In this document: piece after piece, positions 1 through 18,041 of the stretch | Layout: each line of letters begins with the position of its first letter | How positions within the stretch are numbered: position 1 is the first letter of the stretch | Source of the DNA: Blastococcus aurantiacus | GTDB lineage: Bacteria; Actinomycetota; Actinomycetes; Mycobacteriales; Geodermatophilaceae | DNA length: 64,000 nucleotides | Direction of reading: 5' to 3' | NCBI RefSeq assembly: GCF_900102425.1 | Contig: NZ_FNBT01000008.1 | Span: 124,001-188,000, forward strand | The notes under the pieces: generated by a model | The model's database searches: none | What the model was told of the DNA's origin: nothing | The model's input: only the letters and a program-made list of their open reading frames with translations | Made by a program: the position numbers and the translations under genes

Positions 1-100
1 GCAGCGTCACGCTGCCGGTGGTCTCCCCCGCCGGGGTGCGCACGTCGACCTGGCGGTCGGTGCGCGTCTCGGTCGACCCTGCCGTTGTAGATGCGGTCAC
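1..100 (-). CDS. rplD: 50S ribosomal protein L4 (5' end only)
   Basis: Only the first 33 codons are in the window. The frame opens with GTG at 98-100, overlapping the rplC stop in a GTGA arrangement, and reads a Ser/Thr-rich start followed by [16 protein letters not shown], which matches the beginning of L4. L4 binds 23S rRNA near the exit tunnel and in some bacteria autoregulates the S10 operon. Position directly after rplC is the standard S10 operon order. The rest lies beyond the left edge. Confidence 0.9.
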   Translation of the reverse strand, partial: MTASTTAGSTETRTDRQVDVRTPAGETTGSVTL

Positions 101-762
101 TTGGAGTCACTCCCCACGGGGCCGCCCTTGACGGCCGAACGGACGAGCAGGAGCCCGCCCTTCGGACCGGGGATGGCGCCCTTGATCAGCAGCAGTCCGC
201 GCTCGGCGTCCACCTTGTGGACGACCAGGGACAGCGTCGTCGTCTTCACGTGGCCCATGCGGCCGGCCATCTTGAGGCCCTTGAACACGCGACCGGGGGT
301 CGACGCGCCACCGATGGATCCGGGGTGGCGGTGCTTGCGCTTCACGCCGTGTCCGGCGCCGAGGCCCTTGAAGCCGTGACGCTTCATGACACCGGCGGTG
401 CCCTTGCCCTTGCTGGTGCCGATGACGTCGACCTTGGCCACGCCGTCGAAGACGTCCGTGGTCAGCTCCTGGCCGACCGTGTACTGGCCGGCGTCCGAGG
501 TGCGGAGTTCCACCAGGTGCCGCCGCGGCGTCACGCCCGCCTTGGTGAAGTGCCCGCCCTCGGGACGGTTCACCTTGCGCGGGTCGATCTCACCGAAGCC
601 GAGCTGGACGGCCGAGTAGCCGTCGACCTCGGGGGTGCGCACCTGGGTCACCACACACGGGCCCGCCTTGACGACGGTCACCGGCACGAGGCGGTTGTTC
701 TCGTCGAAAACCTGGGTCATCCCCAGCTTCTCGCCGAGGAGACCGCGAAATGTGCTCGCCAT
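97..762 (-). CDS. rplC: 50S ribosomal protein L3
   Basis: L3 is an early 23S rRNA-binding protein near the peptidyl transferase centre. The 221-residue product has the family signature [17 protein letters not shown] at residues 7-23 and the basic loop [20 protein letters not shown], which carries the conserved glutamine/histidine-rich extension toward the active site. Length is normal. It follows rpsJ by 15 nt and overlaps rplD by 4 nt, so it is the second gene of an S10 operon. No strong Shine-Dalgarno precedes the ATG, consistent with coupling to rpsJ. Confidence 0.97.
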   Translation of the reverse strand: MASTFRGLLGEKLGMTQVFDENNRLVPVTVVKAGPCVVTQVRTPEVDGYSAVQLGFGEIDPRKVNRPEGGHFTKAGVTPRRHLVELRTSDAGQYTVGQELTTDVFDGVAKVDVIGTSKGKGTAGVMKRHGFKGLGAGHGVKRKHRHPGSIGGASTPGRVFKGLKMAGRMGHVKTTTLSLVVHKVDAERGLLLIKGAIPGPKGGLLLVRSAVKGGPVGSDSK

Positions 763-777
763 GTCTGCTGACTGCCC

Positions 778-1083
778 TTACTGAATGTTGACGTCGACCG
801 AGGCCGGCAGGTCGATGCGCATGAGCGCGTCCACCGTCTTCGGCGTCGGGTCGAGGATGTCGATGAGCCGCTTGTGCGTGCGCATCTCGAAGTGCTCGAA
901 CGAGTCCTTGTACTTGTGCGGCGAGCGGATCACCGCGTACACGTTCTTCTCCGTCGGCAGCGGCACCGGGCCGACCACTCGTGCTCCGGTCTTCGTGACC
1001 GTCTCCACGATGCGTCGCGCCGAGGCATCGATCGCCTCGTGGTCGTAGGCCTTCAACCGGATGCGGATCTTCTGTCCCGCCAT
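778..1083 (-). CDS. rpsJ: 30S ribosomal protein S10
   Basis: S10 sits in the 30S head and also acts as NusE in antitermination. The 101-residue product begins [19 protein letters not shown] and contains [24 protein letters not shown], both diagnostic. The open frame extends 43 codons further upstream, but that part is a repetitive intergenic stretch, so the ATG at 1081-1083 is chosen to give the usual length. It is the first gene of the S10 operon and is separated from tuf by hairpins. Confidence 0.97.
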   Translation of the reverse strand: MAGQKIRIRLKAYDHEAIDASARRIVETVTKTGARVVGPVPLPTEKNVYAVIRSPHKYKDSFEHFEMRTHKRLIDILDPTPKTVDALMRIDLPASVDVNIQ

Positions 1084-1220
1084 CGCTGTCTTCTGCTCCT
1101 GCCGATCGGTTGTGAAAGTTCGAGTGGGTCTGCTGACCCGGGGTGGGTCCGGGGACCCGTCGGGTCCGGGGACCCGGTGGTGGGCGGCGGCCGGCTCGCG
1201 GCCACCGCCCACCAGGGGTA
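1084..1220 (-). repeat. Intergenic tandem hairpins between tuf and rpsJ
   Basis: The block contains a 14-bp self-complementary unit GGGTCCGGGGACCC twice in direct repeat (1146-1159 and 1162-1175), followed by the larger hairpin listed separately. Each unit can fold on itself. The likely role is to insulate the S10 operon from tuf readthrough. No clear -10/-35 for rpsJ could be picked out, so the S10 promoter is unresolved. Confidence 0.55.
1179..1213 (-). terminator. Probable terminator after tuf
   Basis: A 15-bp stem with one mismatch (1179-1193 with 1199-1213) and a 5-nt loop begins 8 nt after the tuf stop codon. There is no U-run, as is common for GC-rich actinobacterial terminators. Confidence 0.6.
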
Positions 1221-2414
1221 CTACTTGTTGATCTTGACGACCCGGCCGGCACCCACGGTGCGTCCACCCTCACGGATGGCGAACTTGAGGCCCTCCTCCA
1301 TGGCGATGGGCTGGATGAGCTCCACCGTCATCTCGGTGTTGTCGCCGGGCATGACCATCTCGGTGCCCGAGGGCAGGGTCACGACACCGGTGACGTCCGT
1401 CGTCCGGAAGTAGAACTGGGGACGGTAGTTGTTGAAGAACGGCGTGTGACGGCCACCCTCGTCCTTCGAGAGGATGTAGACCGAACCCTCGAAGTTGGTG
1501 TGCGGGGTGATCGAGCCGGGCTTCACGACGACCTGGCCGCGCTCCACGTCCTCGCGCTTGATGCCGCGGAGGAGCAGACCGACGTTGTCACCGGCCTGGC
1601 CCTGGTCGAGCAGCTTGCGGAACATCTCGACGCCGGTGACCGTGGTCTTCGTCGAGTTCTCGCGGATACCGACGATCTCGATCTCCTCGGAGACCTTGAC
1701 GATGCCACGCTCGACGCGGCCGGTGACGACCGTGCCACGACCGGTGATGGTGAAGACGTCCTCGACGGGCATGAGGAACGGCTTGTCGATGTCGCGCTCC
1801 GGCTCCGGGATCGCGGTGTCGACGGCGTTCATCAGCTCCATGAGCTTGTCGCCCCACTCCGCGTCGCCCTCGAGGGCCTTGAGCGCGGACACGCGGACCA
1901 CGGGGACGTCGTCGCCCGGGAACTCGTACTCGCTGAGGAGCTCGCGGACCTCGAGCTCGACGAGCTCCAGGATCTCCTCGTCGTCCACCATGTCGGCCTT
2001 GTTCAGGGCCACCACGATGTAGGGGACGCCGACCTGGCGGGCCAGGAGGACGTGCTCCTTGGTCTGCGGCATCGGGCCGTCGGTCGCCGCGACCACGAGG
2101 ATCGCGCCGTCCATCTGGGCGGCACCGGTGATCATGTTCTTGATGTAGTCGGCGTGCCCGGGGCAGTCGACGTGCGCGTAGTGGCGAGCCTCGGTCTGGT
2201 ACTCGACGTGCGCGATCGAGATCGTGATGCCGCGGGCCTTCTCCTCGGGCGCCTTGTCGATCTGGTCGAAGGCGGACGCCTCGTTGAGGTCCGGGTACTT
2301 GTCGTGCAGGACCTTGGTGATCGCCGCGGTCAGCGTCGTCTTCCCATGGTCGATGTGCCCGATGGTGCCGATGTTGACGTGCGGCTTGGTCCGCTCGAAC
2401 TTGGCCTTGGCCAC
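1221..2414 (-). CDS. tuf: Translation elongation factor Tu
   Basis: EF-Tu carries aminoacyl-tRNA to the ribosome as a GTPase. The 397-residue product has G1 GHIDHGKT at 19-26, the G3 motif DCPGHADY, G4 NKAD, and the EF-Tu C-terminal barrel motifs ending AGRVVKINK. All GTPase residues are intact. It lies 96 nt after fusA in the classic str order rpsL-rpsG-fusA-tuf and is separated from the following S10 operon by strong hairpins. Confidence 0.98.
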   Translation of the reverse strand: MAKAKFERTKPHVNIGTIGHIDHGKTTLTAAITKVLHDKYPDLNEASAFDQIDKAPEEKARGITISIAHVEYQTEARHYAHVDCPGHADYIKNMITGAAQMDGAILVVAATDGPMPQTKEHVLLARQVGVPYIVVALNKADMVDDEEILELVELEVRELLSEYEFPGDDVPVVRVSALKALEGDAEWGDKLMELMNAVDTAIPEPERDIDKPFLMPVEDVFTITGRGTVVTGRVERGIVKVSEEIEIVGIRENSTKTTVTGVEMFRKLLDQGQAGDNVGLLLRGIKREDVERGQVVVKPGSITPHTNFEGSVYILSKDEGGRHTPFFNNYRPQFYFRTTDVTGVVTLPSGTEMVMPGDNTEMTVELIQPIAMEEGLKFAIREGGRTVGAGRVVKINK

Positions 2415-2510
2415 TGGGTTCCTCTCCTCGTGGTTACGCAGGTGGTGCGTGCTCTGGGGTTTCGGGCGGGGCCCGCCGGCCGCGGGCTGGGCCCGCGACC
2501 GGTCTGGCGA

Positions 2511-4610
<2,100 letters not shown>

Positions 4611-4708
4611 TGCTTCCCCTCTTGGTTCTTGTCCGTGTGCGGGTTACCGGGCAGCTCTCGTGAAGCGTCCCCGGGAGTCCCGCCGACGGCGGGCGCTGGT
4701 GCCCTGCG

Positions 4709-5179
4709 TTACCAGCGGTAGTGCGCGAAGGCCTTGTTCGCTTCGGCCATCTTGTGCGTGTCCTCGCGCCGCTTGACGGCGGCACCGAGGCCGTTGCTCG
4801 CGTCGAGCAGCTCGTTCATGAGGCGCTCGGTCATCGTCTTCTCGCGACGGGCCCGGCTGTACTGGATGAGCCAGCGGAGGCCGAGCGTCGTGCTGCGGGA
4901 GGCGCGGACCTCGACCGGGACCTGGTAGGTCGCGCCACCGACACGGCGGCTGCGGACCTCGAGGCTCGGCTTGACGTTGTCCAGCGCGCGCTTGAGCGTG
5001 ACGACCGGGTCGGTGTCGTTCTTGGCGCGGGCGCCCTCGAGGGCGCCGTAGACGATCGCCTCGGCGATCGAACGCTTGCCGTCGACGAGCACCTTGTTGA
5101 CCAGCTGGGTGACCAGCTGCGACTGGTAGACCGGGTCGATGACCAGCGGCCGCTTCGGCGCGGGGCCCTTGCGAGGCAT
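4709..5179 (-). CDS. rpsG: 30S ribosomal protein S7
   Basis: S7 nucleates assembly of the 30S head and contacts E-site tRNA. The 156-residue product begins [18 protein letters not shown] and contains [19 protein letters not shown] and [13 protein letters not shown], typical S7 signatures; it ends AFAHYRW. Its ATG shares one base with the rpsL stop (TAATG), indicating translational coupling in the str operon. Confidence 0.98.
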   Translation of the reverse strand: MPRKGPAPKRPLVIDPVYQSQLVTQLVNKVLVDGKRSIAEAIVYGALEGARAKNDTDPVVTLKRALDNVKPSLEVRSRRVGGATYQVPVEVRASRSTTLGLRWLIQYSRARREKTMTERLMNELLDASNGLGAAVKRREDTHKMAEANKAFAHYRW

Positions 5180-5553
5180 TAGCTCTTCTCCTTCTTGGCG
5201 CCGTAGCGGCTGCGGGCCTGCTTGCGGCCGCGGACGGCCTGCGTGTCCAGCGAGCCGCGGATGATCTTGTAGCGCACGCCCGGCAGGTCCTTCACACGAC
5301 CGCCACGCACGAGCACCATCGAGTGCTCCTGCAGGTTGTGGCCGACGCCGGGGATGTAGGCGGTGACCTCGACCCCACTGGTGAGGCGGACGCGGGCGAC
5401 CTTGCGCAGCGCCGAGTTCGGCTTCTTCGGCGTCGTCGTGTACACGCGCGTGCAGACTCCGCGGCGCTGGGGCGAACCCTTCAGCGCCGGAGTCTTGGTC
5501 TTCTCGACCTTGTCCTCGCGGCCCTTGCGGACCAGCTGGTTGATCGTGGGCAT
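5179..5553 (-). CDS. rpsL: 30S ribosomal protein S12
   Basis: S12 is part of the decoding centre. The 124-residue product starts [14 protein letters not shown]; the longer open frame upstream is rejected because S12 always starts with this motif. The streptomycin-resistance hot spots read KKPNSALRK and [11 protein letters not shown], so the lysines that are mutated in resistant strains are wild type. It is the promoter-proximal gene of the str operon, with a leader of roughly 315 nt. Confidence 0.98.
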   Translation of the reverse strand: MPTINQLVRKGREDKVEKTKTPALKGSPQRRGVCTRVYTTTPKKPNSALRKVARVRLTSGVEVTAYIPGVGHNLQEHSMVLVRGGRVKDLPGVRYKIIRGSLDTQAVRGRKQARSRYGAKKEKS

Positions 5554-5868
5554 GGGTGGCCTGGATCTCCTACCTGCGCTGGGTGGTGCTTGCGATTCGA
5601 GCTGATGTCGTGGTCCTGCTGGTCGTGCGCGGGTGCCGGACCCCCGGAGGAGATCCACCCGGACCCGGCCGCCGGCCGTTGTCCGGCCCCCGCGGTCGGG
5701 CGTGTCGCCCAACTCGGGACCGGTCCGCGGTCGGACCGAACTCGGTTGCCCCTCGCGATTCGGCGCCGCCACCTTCCGGCCGGGGGCCGGAGGGCGGTCC
5801 CCGGTGACCGTGGAAGGTCACCCAGGCGCACCGCTGAACGGGAGCTGGCCCAGGGCACCCTGGGCACG
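5554..5868 (-). other. Long untranslated leader of the str operon
   Basis: No protein-coding signal was recognised between the promoter and rpsL: all long frames here are unbroken only because of extreme GC content. The interval is the inferred 5' UTR of rpsL-rpsG-fusA-tuf. It contains several GC-rich self-complementary stretches, and no named riboswitch or ribosomal-protein leader was recognised. The stretch 5905-6160 beyond the promoter, up to the divergent protease gene, also shows no gene. Confidence 0.4.
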
Positions 5869-5875
5869 GCTGACC

Positions 5876-5904
5876 ACGATACCCGCGCCCGGAGGACCGG
5901 TCAA
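5876..5904 (-). promoter_or_regulatory. Promoter for the str operon
   Basis: On the minus strand, TTGACC (5899-5904), a 17-bp spacer and TATCGT (5876-5881) form a near-consensus housekeeping promoter. The predicted start is near 5869, about 315 nt before the rpsL ATG. Confidence 0.65.
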
Positions 5905-6175
5905 AGCCGGGTCCCTCACACGCACGGCCGGAGGCCGGCCACCACCCACCGGGGGCGGGTGACACCCCGGGCAACGACGGGCGGCCCGGTCTTCTTCCCC
6001 TGCGCCGCACGCGTTCCGCGCGCCGTCGCCGGAGCGCGTCGGACGGTACCCCCTGGGGTCGCCGGACGGGAGTAGGCCGGCGGCGGCACGGGCATCCCGA
6101 TGAGAGGTCACCCGGTTTCGGTCGTACCCGCGACCTAGCGTCCCGCACGTCCCACTCCCCTGCCCCGGAGGTCCC

Positions 6176-7159
6176 GTGCACCCCGACTCCGCCCGTGAGC
6201 TGAAGGCCCGCATCCTCGAGCAGCTGCCGGCCGCGCCCGTCGTCGCCGCCGACGCCGGTACCGACGCGCCCTGGCCCTGGGTGGCGGTGGGCCTGACCCC
6301 GGCCGGCGCGGCCGGTGCGCGGGTGGCCGTGCGGCTCCAGCGGGACGGCGACCGGGCGCTGCTCCCCGACCTGGGACGGGCGGCCGAGCAGGAGCTCGAC
6401 GTCCGGGTCATCGGCCGGGTCCGGGCCCTGCGCTCCCCCACCCCGGACGAGCTCCAGCAGCGGATCCGGCCGCTCAGCCCCGGCATCTCCGTCGCGCACC
6501 CCGACGTCACGGCCGGGACCCTGGGCGGCTTCGTCCGCGTCGGCGGGCGCACCGCGATGCTGTCCAACAACCACGTGCTGGCGGCCAGCGACGCCGCAGC
6601 CGTCGGCGACGCCGTCCTGCAGCCCGGCCCGGCCGACGGGGGCGGTCCGGGCGACCGGGTGGCGACGCTGGCCGCATTCGAGCGCTTCCGCGAGGGCCTG
6701 CCCAACCTGGTGGACGCCGCCGTCGCGCTCCTGGACGCCGGTGTCGGCGCCGAGCCCGGGAACGTGCCGGGCGGCCCGCTGGGCGGCCTGGTCCCCGACG
6801 CCCTCGACATCGACCCGGACGACACCGTGGAGAAGATCGGCCGCACGACCGGGCACACGCACGGCCTGGTCACCGCGGTCGAGGTGGACGGGGTGGCCGT
6901 CCAGTACGACGACGTGGTGCACCGCTTCGACGACCAGATCGAGATCCAGGGGACGGCGGGCGGCTTCAGCGCGGGCGGGGACAGCGGCTCGGTCATCTGG
7001 CGCAGCCGGGACCGGGCCCCCGTCGCGCTGCTCTTCGCCGGCAGCACCACCGGCGGGTACGACGGGTCGGGCGTCACCTTCGCCAACCCGCTGGCGACGG
7101 TGCTCGCCGTGCTGGGTGCGGAGTGGTTGACGGACCTCCTGCCCCCCACCACCCGCTAG
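6176..7159 (+). CDS. Trypsin-fold serine protease-like protein (Nal1-like)
   Basis: A 327-residue protein with no signal peptide, so probably cytoplasmic. A likely catalytic triad is visible: His133 in LSNNHVLAAS, Asp180 in NLVDAAVALLD, Ser270 in GGDSGSVIW. The motif EKIGRTTGHTHG (219-230) is typical of this bacterial branch of trypsin-fold proteins. Residues 33-84 form a small N-terminal domain resembling the product of the next gene. The GTG start at 6176 follows GGAGG at a good distance. The substrate is unknown; peptidase activity is inferred from the triad only. It is read divergently from the str operon promoter region. Confidence 0.7.
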   Translation: MHPDSARELKARILEQLPAAPVVAADAGTDAPWPWVAVGLTPAGAAGARVAVRLQRDGDRALLPDLGRAAEQELDVRVIGRVRALRSPTPDELQQRIRPLSPGISVAHPDVTAGTLGGFVRVGGRTAMLSNNHVLAASDAAAVGDAVLQPGPADGGGPGDRVATLAAFERFREGLPNLVDAAVALLDAGVGAEPGNVPGGPLGGLVPDALDIDPDDTVEKIGRTTGHTHGLVTAVEVDGVAVQYDDVVHRFDDQIEIQGTAGGFSAGGDSGSVIWRSRDRAPVALLFAGSTTGGYDGSGVTFANPLATVLAVLGAEWLTDLLPPTTR

Positions 7160-7235
7160 CTCGCGGCAGCCCCTGCAGCGGGCCACGGGGGGCGCCTGGG
7201 TGTCCTCAGGCTGCCCGGAGGGGCACCATGGGCGC

Positions 7236-7451
7236 ATGACCGACCGGGCCGCAGCGCGTGCCGCGAAGAGCGCGCTGACCGCGCGCCTCTCCTCCGACCC
7301 GGGCGTGGTCGGCATCGGGCTGGCCCGTCGCGACGACGGCTACGTGCTCAAGGTGAACCTGGCCGATCCGGCGGCCGCCCCGCGGGTGCCGGGCGACGTC
7401 GACGGCGTCCGGGTGGTCACCGAGGTGATCGGCGTGGTCCGTCCCTTGTAG
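7236..7451 (+). CDS. Small protein resembling the N-terminal domain of the upstream protease
   Basis: A 71-residue protein; the ATG at 7236 is preferred over an earlier in-frame start because family similarity begins here. The core GVVGIGLARRDDGYVLKVNL followed by DGVRVVTEVIGVVRPL parallels residues 35-84 of the preceding protease (VAVGL, then VAVRL, then DVRVIGRVRAL). It therefore looks like a free-standing copy of the protease prodomain-like module, lying 76 nt downstream on the same strand. A role as inhibitor, chaperone or assembly partner is inference. It may be cotranscribed with the protease. Confidence 0.6.
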   Translation: MTDRAAARAAKSALTARLSSDPGVVGIGLARRDDGYVLKVNLADPAAAPRVPGDVDGVRVVTEVIGVVRPL

Positions 7452-7512
7452 CGGGCCGCTAGCGTGCCCCTCAGGGCGCCGCGACGCGCGCCCGGAACCG
7501 AAGGAGGGCAAC

Positions 7513-8556
7513 GTGCGCATCGGCACCCAGGCCAGTTACAGCGGTGGGTTCACCCAGACCGCGGCGGAGCTCCGCGACCTCGAGTCCGCCGGGCTCGACG
7601 TCGCGGCGGTCGCCGAGGTCTACACGTTCGACGCGGTCAGCCAGCTGGGCTACCTGGCGGCGGTGACCGAGCGGGTCGAGCTGCTCTCCGCCATCTTCCC
7701 CATCTACAGCCGCACGCCGGCCCTGACCGCCATGACGGCCGCCGGCCTGGACTTCGTCTCCGGCGGGCGGTTCACGCTCGGGCTGGGCGCGTCGGGCCCC
7801 CAGGTCATCGAGGGCTGGCACGGTGTCCCCTACGACGCCCCGCTGCAGCGCACCCGCGAGGTCGTGGAGATCTGCCGCAAGGTGTGGCGCCGCGAGCGCG
7901 TGGAGCACCACGGCAAGAAGTACGACATCCCGCTGGCGGAGGGCCAGGGCACCGGGCTGGGCAAGCCGCTGAAGCTCATCAACACCCCGGTGCGCGAGCG
8001 GATCCCCGTCATGCTCGCCGCCCTCGGCCCGAAGAACGTGGAGCTCGCGGCCGAGATCGCCGAGGCGTGGGAGCCGATCTTCTTCATGCCCGAGCGCGCG
8101 CAGTCGGTGTGGGGCGACGCCCTCGCCGCCGGCAAGGCGAAGCGGGACCCCGAGCTGGGGGACCTGCAGGTGATCACCGGCGTCCCCGTGGCCATCGGCG
8201 AGGACCTCCCCGAGGACCTGCTCGACCGTGTGCGTCCCGGCCTGGCCCTCTACATCGGCGGCATGGGCGCCCGCGGCAAGAACTTCTACAACGACCTCGC
8301 GGTGCGCTACGGCTTCGAGGCGGAGGCCAAGGAGATCCAGGACCTCTACCTCGACGGCAAGAAGGACGAGGCGGCGGCCAAGGTGCCCGACGAGCTGGTG
8401 CGCGCGACGTCGCTCATCGGCCCCGAGTCCCACGTCCGCGAGCGCATCGCCGCCTTCCGCGAGGCCGGCGTCACCACGCTGATGATCCAGCCGCTCGACG
8501 GCAGCCCCGAGGGCCGCCTGAGGACCGTCGAGACCATGAAGAAGCTGACCAACTGA
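7513..8556 (+). CDS. LLM-class F420-dependent oxidoreductase
   Basis: A luciferase-like TIM-barrel oxidoreductase expected to use coenzyme F420; the substrate cannot be told. The 347-residue product starts GTG at 7513, six bases after a perfect AGGAGG. Seen are MRIGTQASYSGG at the N-terminus, SGGRFTLGLGASGP near 83-96, the family phrase YDAPLQRTREVVEICRKVW, and GVTTLMIQPLDGS near the C-terminus, where F420-dependent homologues bind the cofactor. Full length. It ends just before the bidirectional terminator facing rpoC. Confidence 0.85.
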   Translation: MRIGTQASYSGGFTQTAAELRDLESAGLDVAAVAEVYTFDAVSQLGYLAAVTERVELLSAIFPIYSRTPALTAMTAAGLDFVSGGRFTLGLGASGPQVIEGWHGVPYDAPLQRTREVVEICRKVWRRERVEHHGKKYDIPLAEGQGTGLGKPLKLINTPVRERIPVMLAALGPKNVELAAEIAEAWEPIFFMPERAQSVWGDALAAGKAKRDPELGDLQVITGVPVAIGEDLPEDLLDRVRPGLALYIGGMGARGKNFYNDLAVRYGFEAEAKEIQDLYLDGKKDEAAAKVPDELVRATSLIGPESHVRERIAAFREAGVTTLMIQPLDGSPEGRLRTVETMKKLTN

Positions 8557-8592
8557 CCGTCGGGACTTCCGCGCCGGAAGTCCCGAGGCACA

Positions 8593-8632
8593 CGAAAGGG
8601 CCCCCAGGTCTCTCGACCTGGGGGCCCTTTCG
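8593..8632. terminator. Bidirectional rho-independent terminator
   Basis: A perfect 18-bp inverted repeat (8593-8610 with 8615-8632) with a TCTC loop sits between the converging LLM oxidoreductase and rpoC genes. Its ends read CGAAAGGG and CCCTTTCG, giving a short A/U-rich flank on both strands. Confidence 0.9.
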
Positions 8633-8649
8633 TCACTGCCTGGTCGGCA

Positions 8650-12567
<3,918 letters not shown>

Positions 12568-12661
12568 GGTGGTGACCCCTTTCAGGGGCTAGTGCTTCGC
12601 TTCTATGGCTGTGGTGGAGCGGTCGGCCGGCCCCGGTTGCTCAGGGCCGGCCGACCACCGA

Positions 12662-16168
<3,507 letters not shown>

Positions 16169-16355
16169 GATGCGTCCTTCCAAGGACCTCACGACGTGCG
16201 GGCGGTGGGTGCTGGTCGTCCTGGGTCGTCGTCGGTAATGGCGAGGCTGTCCGCGACGGCCGCGATCGCCCGGATCGACGGTCAGCGTGGGGCGACCCGG
16301 TAGGTTCCCGGGCACCCGTCGTGACCCGTCTCAGCGGGCAGGCAGTCGGAGGGCA

Positions 16356-16388
16356 GCGCAACAGGAGACCCTACCCCTGCTGTTGCGC
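16356..16388. promoter_or_regulatory. Inverted repeat centred on the rpoB -10 element
   Basis: GCGCAACAG (16356-16364) and CTGTTGCGC (16380-16388) form a perfect 9-bp inverted repeat with a 15-bp spacer. The spacer contains the -10 hexamer and the left arm covers the predicted start region. It could be an operator; the protein is unknown. Confidence 0.45.
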
Positions 16389-16396
16389 GATGTCCA
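16368..16396 (-). promoter_or_regulatory. Promoter of rpoBC
   Basis: On the minus strand TGGACA (16391-16396), a 17-bp spacer and TAGGGT (16368-16373) match the housekeeping consensus TTGACA / TAnnnT. The predicted start near 16361 leaves about 193 nt of leader before the TTG start. Confidence 0.7.
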
Positions 16397-16512
16397 CGTC
16401 AGGGGTACCGGTGCGACCGGCGCCACAACCGGGCGGGACACGGTCCGCGCGCCGGGGCGGTGCAGCCATGATGCCAGCCGACCGGCGGCTGTCCGACCGC
16501 CACGCCGAGGGC

Positions 16513-17322
16513 TCAGCTCGTGGTGAGCACCGTGAGCTCGCTGATCTTCCAATCGCCGTCGACGTCGACCAGCGTCGCCCGGACCGTCTGCACGCAGGAC
16601 TGGGCCCCCTCGGGCGTCACCTGGCACTCCGAACCCTCGGGGGCCGGCTGGGTGCCGCTGTTGACCGACTTCAGCACGTACTGGCCGAAGACGACCACCG
16701 TCGCGGACTCCTGGGACTCGTCGACCTGCTGCACGCCGACGTCGAGCACCTCGTACCGGGTCGTCGCCGACACCTGCTCGTAGGAGCTGATGATGCCGCC
16801 GTCGGTGAGGTCCTGCTCGTACTGGTCGCGCAGGTCGCCGGTGAGCGCGTCGAGCTTGCCCTGCACGCTGCCCTCGGAGTCCTCGTAGTCGTACGCGTAG
16901 ACCGCCTGGATGCCGCTGCGGGCCGCGGTGAGGATCTCCGGGTCGACGTGCGTGGGGTTCAGCCTCTGCCAGAGCAGCACACCACCACCGGCGGCCGCCG
17001 CCACGCAGAGCAGCGCCAGGACGAGCAGGGCGGCCGGCAACCGGCGCCGGGCAGTGCCGGCGGCGGCATCCGCGCCGGCGGACGACGGGGTGCGCCGCGT
17101 GCGAGCCCGCGGCGCCGGGGCAGGCGCTGCGTCCTCCTGCACCGCCGCGCCGGCGGTCGCCGGGAGCTCCGCTGCCGCGGAACGGGTCGGCTCCACGGCG
17201 TCCTCGCGGTCGCGGCGGCTGCCGGCGACACGGGCCCGGGGAGCAGGGCTGGGGCGCGGGGCCGCGGGGCGGGCGCGCGGCGTGGGCCGCGGGCGCTCGC
17301 CGGGGAGGCGGTCGTCACTCAT
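16513..17322 (-). CDS. Mce-associated membrane protein (second)
   Basis: A 269-residue protein with a long Pro/Ala/Arg-rich cytoplasmic N-terminus (about 1-95), one transmembrane helix at LPAALLVLALLCVAAAAGGG, and an extracytoplasmic domain of NTF2-like appearance (ILTAARSGIQAVYAYDYEDSEG onward). This is the architecture of Mas proteins at the end of mycobacterial mce operons, thought to stabilise the Mce complex. It overlaps the preceding mas gene by 8 nt and is the last gene of the mkl-yrbE-mce operon. Two cysteines flank a short loop near the C-terminus (CQVTPEGAQSC) and could form a disulfide. Confidence 0.8.
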   Translation of the reverse strand: MSDDRLPGERPRPTPRARPAAPRPSPAPRARVAGSRRDREDAVEPTRSAAAELPATAGAAVQEDAAPAPAPRARTRRTPSSAGADAAAGTARRRLPAALLVLALLCVAAAAGGGVLLWQRLNPTHVDPEILTAARSGIQAVYAYDYEDSEGSVQGKLDALTGDLRDQYEQDLTDGGIISSYEQVSATTRYEVLDVGVQQVDESQESATVVVFGQYVLKSVNSGTQPAPEGSECQVTPEGAQSCVQTVRATLVDVDGDWKISELTVLTTS

Positions 17323-17992
17323 CGCCCGCGGACCCCGTTCCCGTGATCCCGGACAGGAGCCACCGGTCGCCGGACTTCTCCAGGTTCACCTCGAGGCGGT
17401 ACCGCGAGACCTGCACCTGCTCGCTCGCCGCGCTCTCCTGCGTCGCCTGGATCACCAGGAGGACCGTCGCGTCCTCGGTGTCGGCACGGGTGACGCCCGC
17501 ACCGATGATCTCGGTGTTGACGACGGCCTCCAGCTCGGCGATCTCCTCCCGCCGGTCCTCGAGCTCGGACACCGAGTCGTCGCGCAGGTCGCCGGTCGCG
17601 ACCCGGCGGATCTGCTCGATGTCGTCGTCCAGGGTCAGGTAGTCGAAGGACGTCAGATCCACGACGCCGGAGCGCGCCGCCTGCAGCGCGGCCCCGTACT
17701 CGCCGGTGCGGACGGAGGAGTCCCCGGGGCGGGTGAACCAGAGGAAGGCCACCCCGGCGAGGAGCAGGACCAGGAGAACCGCGAGTGCGGGCAGCAGCGG
17801 GATGGACAGCCGGGCGCGCCGTCCGGTCAGCGGCGGCTCGCCGTCGCCCGGTACCACGGCCTCGACCGTCTCCTGCTCGTCGGCGGCCGCACGCACGGCG
17901 GGGTGGTCGGCCGGCACGACGGAGACGCCGTCGCCGGGGACAGGAGCGGTCGCTCCCCCGGCCCGCGCGCCGGTCCGCGCATCGCTGGTCAC
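17315..17992 (-). CDS. Mce-associated membrane protein (first)
   Basis: Paralogue of the following gene: 225 residues from the GTG at 17990-17992, chosen because GGAGGAG lies just upstream, whereas the longer open frame runs back into mceF. A disordered N-terminus (about 1-45) precedes one membrane helix, SIPLLPALAVLLVLLLAGVA, and an exported domain with YGAALQAARSGVVDLTSFDY, aligned with the same segment in the second Mas protein. Likely an accessory subunit of the Mce transporter, one membrane pass, C-terminus outside. It lies 49 nt after mceF. Confidence 0.8.
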   Translation of the reverse strand: MTSDARTGARAGGATAPVPGDGVSVVPADHPAVRAAADEQETVEAVVPGDGEPPLTGRRARLSIPLLPALAVLLVLLLAGVAFLWFTRPGDSSVRTGEYGAALQAARSGVVDLTSFDYLTLDDDIEQIRRVATGDLRDDSVSELEDRREEIAELEAVVNTEIIGAGVTRADTEDATVLLVIQATQESAASEQVQVSRYRLEVNLEKSGDRWLLSGITGTGSAGDE

Positions 17993-18041
17993 GCGGGCAC
18001 TCCTCCAGGTCGGTGGGCGGTGTCGGCCGTCGGCATCCCGC

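Larger units (their letters stand above)
16169..16512 (-). other. rpoB leader and intergenic region
   Basis: This 344-bp interval separates the end of the Mce-associated gene from rpoB. It holds the rpoB promoter and an inverted repeat around it (listed separately), an untranslated leader of about 190 nt, and no recognisable coding sequence. No clear terminator for the Mce operon was found at its right end. Confidence 0.5.

Noticed and set aside
2440-2500. GC-rich self-complementary stretch between fusA and tuf as a terminator
   Set aside because: Several weak alternative pairings but no single strong stem; tuf in the str operon is usually reached by readthrough.
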